The notes under the pieces are model-generated. The model was not told the origin of the DNA and made no database searches. It was given only the letters and a program-made list of their open reading frames with translations. From an uncultured Agitococcus sp. (GTDB lineage: Bacteria > Pseudomonadota > Gammaproteobacteria > Pseudomonadales > Moraxellaceae): DNA of 5,932 nt. This document shows positions 1 to 4,835 of the stretch, one piece after another. The first letter of the stretch is position 1, and the number at the start of each line of letters is the position of its first letter. Made by a program: the position numbers and the translations under genes. The DNA lies in contig NZ_CALETI010000361.1 in assembly GCF_937920075.1 (NCBI RefSeq), forward strand, positions 1 through 5,932. The letters run 5' to 3'.

Positions 1-164
1 GCACGACTTAATTGACCATGATATTCACCGCCTTCACCATTAAATAAACAGACTTTATCGCCAACGTGCGCGCGTAAGACTTTAATAAAATGATGGGCAG
101 CTTCTTCAGGCAGTTCAATTTCGGTATTGAGCGATAAGGGAGTAGGGGTGTAGAGACGGGTCAT
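1..164 (-). CDS. rsmE: RsmE, 16S rRNA (uracil1498-N3)-methyltransferase, N-terminal fragment
   Basis: RsmE uses S-adenosylmethionine to methylate N3 of U1498 in 16S rRNA on the assembled 30S subunit, in the cytoplasm. Only the first 54 codons are in the window; the gene runs off the left edge. They encode the PUA-like N-terminal RNA-binding domain, recognised by a start of the form MTRLYTPTPL, the HHFIKVLR motif at residues 24-31, GDKV at 35-38 and FNGEGGEY at 41-48, spaced as in the family. The catalytic SPOUT domain (the family is roughly 240 residues) is outside. The start is the ATG at 164; I see no clear Shine-Dalgarno before it. A TATAGT element (185-190, minus strand) lies at a plausible promoter distance. 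The gene is divergent from the HrgA-like gene and points the same way as bioA, with which it may once have been adjacent. The family call is secure; only the remainder of the gene is unseen. Confidence 0.92.
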   Translation of the reverse strand, partial: MTRLYTPTPLSLNTEIELPEEAAHHFIKVLRAHVGDKVCLFNGEGGEYHGQLSR

Positions 165-184
165 GGTGTGTTTCAATAAAAGTT

Positions 185-190
185 ACTATA
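185..190 (-). promoter_or_regulatory. Candidate -10 element for rsmE
   Basis: On the minus strand the hexamer reads TATAGT, 5 of 6 to the sigma70 -10 consensus. A poor -35 candidate, TTCATA, lies 17 bases upstream. It would give a leader of roughly 15 bases before the rsmE start at 164. If bioA and rsmE were once one transcript, this promoter could be native to rsmE or created by the inserted DNA. The call rests on sequence match only. Confidence 0.3.
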
Positions 191-200
191 GAATAAAAAG

Positions 201-208
201 AGTGTTAT
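201..208 (+). repeat. 8-bp direct repeat, left copy, flanking the HrgA-like gene
   Basis: AGTGTTAT occurs here and again at 1199-1206, just outside the two ends of the AT-rich HrgA-like gene, 990 bases apart. It could be the trace of an insertion (a target-site duplication or recombination junction). An 8-mer in AT-rich DNA can also recur by chance. Confidence 0.35.
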
Positions 209-246
209 ATGAAATCGTTTGTAAGAAAATGATAATAACTACTTTT

Positions 247-251
247 GGGGA
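247..251 (+). promoter_or_regulatory. Ribosome binding site deciding the HrgA-like start
   Basis: GGGGA sits 7 bases before the GTG at 259. It is the best Shine-Dalgarno-like run near any in-frame start of this gene. The ATG at 229 and the ATG at 163 have no comparable site, and the ATG at 251 is out of frame. Confidence 0.5.
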
Positions 252-258
252 TGTCAGC

Positions 259-1191
259 GTGTCTAAATTATCACAAACACAAAAAATTATTGAATTTCTA
301 AAACAAAATCCTAATGAAAAATTTAATGCTAAGCAGATAGCTGAGCAAATCGTAGCAAAATATCCAGAAGACTATAAAGAAAAAAGAGCTAATCCTCGTT
401 TTAATGATGAGAAGTCATTTATTTCTCAAATCATAGCTGAAATTGGCTCTCAGAAAGATCAGATATTAAAATCTGATACTAATGTTTGCTGGAGAGATAA
501 ACCTCGACCACGAGTTTATTGGTATGATATTGAAAAGATTTTAGACAATAATCAAATTACAACACTATCTCAAGATGATGACTTTGTTGATGATGGACGC
601 AATACTTTACAGGAAAAAGATTTATATCCAATTTTAATTGATTATTTAAAAACTGAGCTAAATTTATATTGCCAAAGAATTGATGAAAAGAGATCAAAAA
701 ATACTCGTGGGACAGGTGGAAATCAATGGTTACATCCTGACATTGTAGCAATGCAACCAGTAGATAAAGAATGGAATGAGTTAGTTCGTAGTTGTGTTAA
801 GCAAGCTGCTGGGCAAAGTGTTCGTTTATGGTCATTTGAAGTTAAAAAAGAACTTAATAGCTCAAATGTCCGAAAAAGCTTTTTTCAGGCAGTAAGTAAC
901 TCTAGTTGGGCTAATGAAGGCTATTTAGTGGCAACATCGATTTCTGATGTGATGGTAGAGCAAGAGCTAAGAATGTTATCTGCATTGCATGGCATTGGAA
1001 TTATTTTATTAAACTCAGAAAATCCTAGCGAAAGTGAAATGATGATTCCAGCTAAAGCAAGAGCAGATGTTGACTGGCAGTCTGTTAATAGAATATTAGT
1101 TGAAAACGAAGACTTCAAAGATTACATAGAGCTGGTTTCGACCTACTACCAAACGGGGCGTTTCCGTAGTAGGGATTGGAATAAATTATAA
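259..1191 (+). CDS. HrgA/COG2958-like protein, putative winged-helix plus PD-(D/E)xK-type nuclease
   Basis: Family: I recognise a COG2958 / HrgA-type protein of 310 residues. In Helicobacter pylori hrgA occupies the place of a restriction enzyme gene; its biochemical role is unsettled. The start chosen is GTG 259, preceded by GGGGA, giving MSKLSQTQKI, the usual kind of N-terminus for this family. Residues 1-60 look like a winged helix (KIIEFLKQNP, then FNAKQIAEQIV), and a basic RPRVYW patch follows at 83-88. The C-terminal part has E119, E143, HPDIVAM with D161, the SFEVKK strand with E194-x-K196, and a helix with FFQAVSN (Q210). That order resembles PD-(D/E)xK nucleases. The family match is recognition; the nuclease fold is inference. 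No methyltransferase partner is in the window. Base composition is far more AT-rich than its neighbours and the gene faces against rsmE and bioA, suggesting transfer. It ends 20 bases short of the bioA stop (convergent). Confidence 0.75.
   Translation: MSKLSQTQKIIEFLKQNPNEKFNAKQIAEQIVAKYPEDYKEKRANPRFNDEKSFISQIIAEIGSQKDQILKSDTNVCWRDKPRPRVYWYDIEKILDNNQITTLSQDDDFVDDGRNTLQEKDLYPILIDYLKTELNLYCQRIDEKRSKNTRGTGGNQWLHPDIVAMQPVDKEWNELVRSCVKQAAGQSVRLWSFEVKKELNSSNVRKSFFQAVSNSSWANEGYLVATSISDVMVEQELRMLSALHGIGIILLNSENPSESEMMIPAKARADVDWQSVNRILVENEDFKDYIELVSTYYQTGRFRSRDWNKL
1142..1173. repeat. Hairpin at the 3' end of the HrgA-like gene
   Basis: CCTACTAC (1142-1149) pairs perfectly with GTAGTAGG (1166-1173). 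Inside it AAACG (1151-1155) pairs with CGTTT (1159-1163) around a GGG loop, with a small 1x2 internal bulge, giving 13 base pairs in all. It lies in the last codons of the HrgA-like gene, close to the convergent junction with bioA. Neither strand has a run of T after the stem, so it is not a standard intrinsic terminator. It may protect the 3' end of the message or simply serve as a weak bidirectional stop. Confidence 0.5.
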
Positions 1192-1198
1192 GATATTA

Positions 1199-1206
1199 AG
1201 TGTTAT
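1199..1206 (+). repeat. 8-bp direct repeat, right copy, flanking the HrgA-like gene
   Basis: This is the second copy of AGTGTTAT, in the 20-base gap between the stop of the HrgA-like gene and the stop of bioA. Its partner is at 201-208. Together they bracket the atypical gene. Confidence 0.35.
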
Positions 1207-1211
1207 TTAGT

Positions 1212-2597
1212 TCAAGGCAAACTCACACCCACATCACTCCCTTTAGCAGGTGCTTGGGTCGCTATGTCCACCGCATCACCTGCTACTTTAAGCACATAAC
1301 GCAATTCATCATCGGTCATCACATAAGGTGGCATCACATACACGGTATTACCAATAGGGCGTAATAACACGCCTTGTTCTAACGCGGCTTGAAACACCTG
1401 CAAACCACGACGCTCACGCCAATCAAATGGTGTTTTGCTTGCTTTGTCTTGCACCAAATCAAACGCGCAAATCGTGCCTGTTTGTCGAATATTGACAATA
1501 TGAGCATGATTTTTTAACGGCTCTAAGGCTTGTTGGCAAACGTGATGAATTTGCTGTTGGCGTTGTAAGTGTGGATCAAGGGCAAATAACTCTAAAGAAG
1601 CCAAAGCGGCTCTTGCGGCTAAAGGATTTCCGGTAAAACTATGTGAATGTAAAAAACCTTTGAGTGTAGAGTAAGGGTGATAAAATCCTTGATAAATAGC
1701 TTCAGTGGTTAAAACCACCGACATTGGTAAATAACCTGCGGTTAAGGCTTTAGATAAACACAAAAAATCAGGACGAATATTGGCGTGCTCACAAGCAAAA
1801 AAACGACCTGAACGGGCAAAACCAACGGCAATTTCATCAGCAATTAAATGCACACCATATTTGTCACAAGCGGCACGTAATAACTGCAAATAGACAGGAT
1901 GATACATTTTCATGCCTGCTGCGCCTTGAATCAGTGGCTCAACAATCACCGCACAAATTTCGCTGTGCTTTTCAATTAACAGTTGTTCAAGCGCATTAAA
2001 TTGTTGGCGGGCAAAGGCTTCGGCTGTCATGCCTTCGGGTGCTTGTGTCCAATCTGGCGATGGCACACGATAATGTTGGCTGAGTAGTGGGGCGTAGGTT
2101 TCCGAAAACAACGGAATATCAGTCACAGCTAATGCCCCAAGCGTTTCGCCATGATAGCTACCTTGCAAGGACACAAAACGTGTTTTTTGTTTTTCGCCTT
2201 GATTATGCCAATAGTGCATACTCATTTTTAAGGCAACTTCAACAGCCGCCGAGCCATTATCAGCAAAAAAACAACGGCTTAAACCTTGTGGTGCAAGGGC
2301 AACTAATTTTTCGGCCAACTCAATCACGGGTTCGTGGCTAAAACCCGCCAAGATCACATGCTCAAGGGTATCTAATTGCTGTTTGATGGCTTGATTGATA
2401 TGTGGGTGGGCGTGTCCCCAAATGTTGACCCACCACGAGCTAATGGCATCAATATACCGTTTACCATCAAAGTCTTCTAACCAAATACCTTGCGCTTTGG
2501 CAATTGGGACTAAAGGAATTTGTTCGTGATCGTGCATTTGTGTACAAGGGTGCCACAATACCGCTAAATCACGTTGCATCAGTTGTTGGTTAGTCAT
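1212..2597 (-). CDS. bioA: BioA, adenosylmethionine-8-amino-7-oxononanoate aminotransferase
   Basis: BioA converts 7-keto-8-aminopelargonate to 7,8-diaminopelargonate in biotin synthesis. It uses S-adenosylmethionine as the amino donor and PLP as cofactor, and is a class III aminotransferase in the cytoplasm. Seen in the 461-residue product: LWHPCTQM near residue 14, AISSWWVNIWGHAHP at 51-65, the PLP-phosphate loop DNGSAAVE at 113-120, GSYHGET with Y148, DEIAVGFARSG with D254, the PLP lysine K283 in LSKALTAGYLP, HSHSFTGNP at 317-324, and R413 in LLRPIG for carboxylate binding. All key positions are intact. It is somewhat longer than E. coli BioA (429 residues). The start is ATG 2597, with GAGG 8 bases upstream. 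An in-frame ATG ten codons earlier (2627) overlaps a TATAAT box and is less likely. No other bio gene is in the window. The stop faces the HrgA-like gene with a 20-base gap, and rsmE lies beyond on the same strand. Confidence 0.96.
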   Translation of the reverse strand: MTNQQLMQRDLAVLWHPCTQMHDHEQIPLVPIAKAQGIWLEDFDGKRYIDAISSWWVNIWGHAHPHINQAIKQQLDTLEHVILAGFSHEPVIELAEKLVALAPQGLSRCFFADNGSAAVEVALKMSMHYWHNQGEKQKTRFVSLQGSYHGETLGALAVTDIPLFSETYAPLLSQHYRVPSPDWTQAPEGMTAEAFARQQFNALEQLLIEKHSEICAVIVEPLIQGAAGMKMYHPVYLQLLRAACDKYGVHLIADEIAVGFARSGRFFACEHANIRPDFLCLSKALTAGYLPMSVVLTTEAIYQGFYHPYSTLKGFLHSHSFTGNPLAARAALASLELFALDPHLQRQQQIHHVCQQALEPLKNHAHIVNIRQTGTICAFDLVQDKASKTPFDWRERRGLQVFQAALEQGVLLRPIGNTVYVMPPYVMTDDELRYVLKVAGDAVDIATQAPAKGSDVGVSLP

Positions 2598-2605
2598 GGT
2601 TATCG

Positions 2606-2609
2606 CCTC
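2606..2609 (-). promoter_or_regulatory. Ribosome binding site deciding the bioA start
   Basis: GAGG on the minus strand, 8 bases before the ATG at 2597. It supports this start over the in-frame ATG at 2627, which has no such site and would sit inside the presumed -10 box. Confidence 0.6.
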
Positions 2610-2625
2610 GCCAAATGAACGAGGC

Positions 2626-2631
2626 ATTATA
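2626..2631 (-). promoter_or_regulatory. Candidate -10 box of bioA
   Basis: On the minus strand this is a perfect TATAAT, 28 bases upstream of the chosen bioA ATG, implying a leader of about 20 bases carrying the GAGG site. No good -35 hexamer is present at 16-18 bases, so activity may be weak or factor-dependent. A degenerate BirA-operator-like pair of half-sites lies just upstream (2640-2673). Confidence 0.4.
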
Positions 2632-2666
2632 GACAGGTTTTGTAAAAGTAGCGGAAATTTGTTTGG

Positions 2667-2756
2667 TTTCGACTTCGCTCAACCACCACGACTTTGCTCC
2701 CTGAGCGTAGTCGAAGGGCAACCATTTTAGATTTGGTATCCTGAGCGAAGTCGAAA
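2667..2756. repeat. Cluster of TTCGACTNCGCTCAG-type repeats
   Basis: Three clear copies of a 16-bp unit lie in the bioA upstream spacer: 2667-2682 in one orientation, and 2701-2716 and 2741-2756 in the other. A worn copy is visible at 2686-2701 (10 of 16 matches). Copies one and two can fold into a stem with 14 internal positions and one mismatch around an 18-base loop. The unit is the same as in the perfect hairpin at 3643-3678. Such short palindromic interspersed repeats resemble REP-like elements. No T-run follows the stem on the minus strand, so a terminator role for the upstream gene is not evident. Confidence 0.75.
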
Positions 2757-2762
2757 GCTAAG

Positions 2763-3614
2763 CTAAGCCTTATCACCTAAATATTTTGCTTTGAGTTTAT
2801 CAACCATAGATTGGCTATTATGCTGCCACGGATGAAAGTCTTTGCGGTAGTACTTAAAATAACTGGGAATCATTTTTCTAAAAATACCTTTTGTTCCCCA
2901 ATAATAATTAATACCTTTTGCCCACATTTTAACGTCACCTTGACGACCAGATTCTCGCATCAAGGTCATAAAGTCATAGGTAGAAAAGCCCAAAAACATC
3001 ACGGTACAAATAGCCATTTGTGACAAGCGAATCCATTCATTATTGACGGTAGCTTTATAGACATCAAAAGCCACTGCTTTGTGTTCGGTTTCTTCAATGG
3101 CATGCCACGCCCATAACGGTGCTAAACGTGGATCCATTTTGTCTAATTCATTGGTGTTAAATAAATATTCTTCAGCCATCAGGGCGGTAAAGTGTTCAAC
3201 CGCAGCAGTGTGTGCTAACTGACGGGCAGGGCTTAAATAGGTTTTATACCATTTCATGGCAAAGGCAACATTACGATCAATACGGTCAATCGAATAGCCA
3301 TGTTTAATCATTAAATCATTTAACACTTCGTGTTCTTTGGAGTGATGGGCTTCTTGACCAATAAAGGCGCGTACTGCTTGGCGTAGTTCGGGGTCTTTAA
3401 TTTGGTCTTGAAAGTGACGAACCGAATGAATAAAAAAATGTTCGCCAGCAGGAAATCCACCTGATAATGCTGACAGTAATAAAGTTTTGAAGGGATCGTT
3501 GTCATACCAAAATTCAGGAATATCGTTGAGGGCAAAATCCATTTGACGCACTTTTAAATCGTGATGATGACCAGCATTTTGTTGGGTCAATGAGGGGGTA
3601 ATTGCAGCAGTCAT
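2763..3614 (-). CDS. PF10118/COG3687 'metal-dependent hydrolase', ferritin-like di-iron-type protein
   Basis: A 283-residue protein of the family annotated as predicted metal-dependent hydrolase (PF10118, COG3687). The substrate and reaction are unknown, and the hydrolase name is not backed by anything I can see. The visible acidic and histidine residues follow the di-iron ferritin-like order: E58 in GEHFF, E88-x-x-H91 in GQEAHH, E140 in VEHFTA, and E175-x-x-H178 in IEETEH. A metal-binding four-helix core is therefore likely (inference). The stretch at about 197-219 (LSQMAICTVMFLGF and onward) is hydrophobic and might touch the membrane. The C-terminus is basic and aromatic (SYFKYYRKDFHPW). 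There is no signal peptide. The start is ATG 3614 with AAGAGG 6 bases upstream; an in-frame ATG nine codons earlier lacks such a site. The gene is divergent from an AraC-family regulator, which probably controls it, with a perfect hairpin in the spacer. Confidence 0.85.
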   Translation of the reverse strand: MTAAITPSLTQQNAGHHHDLKVRQMDFALNDIPEFWYDNDPFKTLLLSALSGGFPAGEHFFIHSVRHFQDQIKDPELRQAVRAFIGQEAHHSKEHEVLNDLMIKHGYSIDRIDRNVAFAMKWYKTYLSPARQLAHTAAVEHFTALMAEEYLFNTNELDKMDPRLAPLWAWHAIEETEHKAVAFDVYKATVNNEWIRLSQMAICTVMFLGFSTYDFMTLMRESGRQGDVKMWAKGINYYWGTKGIFRKMIPSYFKYYRKDFHPWQHNSQSMVDKLKAKYLGDKA

Positions 3615-3620
3615 GGGACA

Positions 3621-3626
3621 CCTCTT
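3621..3626 (-). promoter_or_regulatory. Ribosome binding site deciding the COG3687 gene start
   Basis: AAGAGG on the minus strand, 6 bases before the ATG at 3614. It is a strong site and excludes the longer reading that starts at 3641. Confidence 0.65.
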
Positions 3627-3642
3627 AGTTAAAATCAGCATA

Positions 3643-3678
3643 CTGAGCGGAGTCGAAGTAGGCTTCGACTCCGCTCAG
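3643..3678. repeat. Perfect 16-bp inverted repeat with TAGG loop
   Basis: Two copies of the interspersed unit stand head to head: CTGAGCGGAGTCGAAG (3643-3658), a TAGG spacer, and its exact reverse complement (3663-3678). The arms are identical, unlike the worn copies at 2667-2756, so this one is probably recent or under selection. It lies 28 bases upstream of the COG3687 gene start, inside the divergent promoter region. If transcription of that gene starts further right, the leader would carry a very stable hairpin just before the ribosome binding site. Confidence 0.9.
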
Positions 3679-3684
3679 CCGCCG

Positions 3685-3713
3685 TTATCACATTTGCTCA
3701 CGGAGCATATTAT
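3685..3713 (+). promoter_or_regulatory. Candidate promoter of the AraC-family gene
   Basis: TTATCA (3685-3690, 4 of 6 to the -35 consensus), a 17-base spacer, and TATTAT (3708-3713, 5 of 6 to the -10 consensus). Transcription would begin near 3720, with a leader of about 70 bases. The spacer contains the dyad TGCTC-ACG-GAGCA (3695-3707), and the -10 overlaps the dyad ATTATG-N7-CATAAT (3709-3727). A regulator binding either would affect this promoter. This is prediction from sequence only. Confidence 0.4.
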
Positions 3714-3727
3714 GACTTAAGCATAAT
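3709..3727. promoter_or_regulatory. Candidate operator dyad between the divergent genes
   Basis: ATTATG (3709-3714) and CATAAT (3722-3727) are exact inverted repeats around ACTTAAG, which itself contains the palindrome CTTAAG. The position, overlapping the candidate -10 of the AraC-family gene and upstream of the COG3687 gene, suits a shared operator. AraC-family proteins more often bind direct repeats, so the binding protein is uncertain. Confidence 0.3.
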
Positions 3728-3788
3728 TGCCTTTTAGCCTAAAACGTGAGACGCTACGCGGACAAGTCACTTATCATTGGTGGCCATT

Positions 3789-4835
3789 ATGTCCCTAATA
3801 CATTATCCAAAAGAACAAATACAATACGCACATTTACCCGTGACTTATCCTGTAATTTATTTGCAGATTGCCCAAGAACGAGGCGTGAGTCAGGCACAAG
3901 TGTTGGCACATGCACAAATTAATCCGCAAATTTTTGCTCAGGCAACAGGACGAATATCCAGCCAAGAATATGAGCGATTAGTCACGGCGGTGATAGCATT
4001 GGTGGGTAATCATGGTTTAGGGCTAGAGGTGGGCGCACGTCAACCATTGACCGCACATGGTAGTTTGGGCTATGCCTTAATGTCGGCGGCAACCATTGCC
4101 GATGCGATGAAAATTTTGCAGCGTTTTTGGCATGTTAGAGGTCGAGGGGTTAATTTACGTTATATTGACGACCCAGACCATGTTGTGTTTTCGATTTATT
4201 GTCAGTATCCCATGCCACCAGATGTGGAAAAAGTATTGTTAGAGGCGGTGTTGTCGGGGGTTTATTATGGTTTGCGTTTTTTGTTAGCAGGCAAACCCTT
4301 GCAAGCGGAGTTACATTTTGCCATTCCTCAGCCTGATTATTTGGCTCAACTTGAGCATTTGCAATTACCAACAATTTATTATGGTCAGCCAATTAATCAA
4401 CTCAAAGTTCCTAAAAGTATTTTGCCACAAATGATTAATACCGCTAATTCTGAAGCTTTAAGCATGGCGATTGCACAGTGTGAGCGAGAGTTGGCGTTAT
4501 TGCCCAGTATTGAGCAAGATGTGGTGATGATGGTGAATATCTTATTACAAGCGAATGAGCAAGGATATTTGACGCCAACACAAGTGGCGGATCGCTTGCA
4601 TATTTCGGAGCGGAGTTTGCGCCGTCATTTGCAACAACAAGGGACTAACTACCAACAATTATTAGAAACAGCACGGCAACGCGATGCTCAACAATTATTA
4701 CGCCAAACACAAGCCGAAATTCAATTAATTGCCCAGCGTTTAGGCTATAACAATCCTGCGAATTTTACCCGTGCCTTTAAACAATGGACGGGCAAAACAC
4801 CTCGTGAGTTTCGATTAACTACGATTTACGATTAA
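3789..4835 (+). CDS. AraC-family transcriptional regulator with PF12625-type N-terminal domain
   Basis: A 348-residue DNA-binding regulator. Residues about 15-200 match the style of the ligand-binding 'arabinose-binding domain of AraC' type (PF12625): ITxxxYxxLVxA-like helices, then the segment LTAHGSLGYALMSAATIADAM split over 87-107. The C-terminal AraC DNA-binding domain has two helix-turn-helix units: TPTQVADRLHISERSLRRHL at 262-281, and IQLIAQRLGYNNPANFTRAF from 311, closing with the typical GKTPREFR. The inducer is unknown; relatives respond to small organic effectors. The start is ATG 3789 with GGTGG 5 bases upstream; a TTG at 3777 is a weaker option. The gene is divergent from the COG3687 gene, its most likely target, and may control itself through the dyads near its promoter. 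Its last 21 bases overlap the tail of the convergent transporter gene. The family is secure; the regulatory target is inferred. Confidence 0.93.
   Translation: MSLIHYPKEQIQYAHLPVTYPVIYLQIAQERGVSQAQVLAHAQINPQIFAQATGRISSQEYERLVTAVIALVGNHGLGLEVGARQPLTAHGSLGYALMSAATIADAMKILQRFWHVRGRGVNLRYIDDPDHVVFSIYCQYPMPPDVEKVLLEAVLSGVYYGLRFLLAGKPLQAELHFAIPQPDYLAQLEHLQLPTIYYGQPINQLKVPKSILPQMINTANSEALSMAIAQCERELALLPSIEQDVVMMVNILLQANEQGYLTPTQVADRLHISERSLRRHLQQQGTNYQQLLETARQRDAQQLLRQTQAEIQLIAQRLGYNNPANFTRAFKQWTGKTPREFRLTTIYD
4815..4835. other. Tail-to-tail overlap of two genes
   Basis: The last seven codons of the AraC-family gene (stop TAA at 4833-4835) and of the transporter gene (stop TAA at 4815-4817 on the other strand) occupy the same 21 bases. 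No intrinsic terminator is visible around the junction, so the two transcripts should overlap at their 3' ends. Confidence 0.85.

Noticed and set aside
163..258. Longer HrgA-like reading from ATG 163 (or ATG 229).
   Set aside because: The extra 32 residues do not resemble the family N-terminus. The 163 start overlaps the rsmE start on the other strand and has no ribosome binding site, whereas GTG 259 has GGGGA at 7 bases.
2087..2341. Rightward 84-codon open frame inside bioA, and similar opposite-strand frames in the other genes.
   Set aside because: They lie wholly within well-supported genes on the other strand or frame, have no family resemblance and no convincing ribosome binding site.
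2598..2627. Ten-codon N-terminal extension of bioA from ATG 2627.
   Set aside because: That ATG overlaps a perfect TATAAT box and lacks a Shine-Dalgarno; ATG 2597 has GAGG at 8 bases and gives a normal BioA start.
2667..2716. Intrinsic terminator for the COG3687 transcript.
   Set aside because: The stem is imperfect with an 18-base loop, and no T-run follows on the minus strand.
3615..3641. Nine-codon extension of the COG3687 gene from 3641.
   Set aside because: The strong AAGAGG site lies inside this extension, directly before ATG 3614.
2667..3678. CRISPR array from the repeated 16-mers.
   Set aside because: Copies are in both orientations, unevenly spaced, short and partly degenerate, with a whole gene between the two sites and no cas gene.
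3777..3788. TTG start at 3777 for the AraC-family gene.
   Set aside because: ATG 3789 is four codons later with GGTGG upstream; the TTG would place that site inside the gene.
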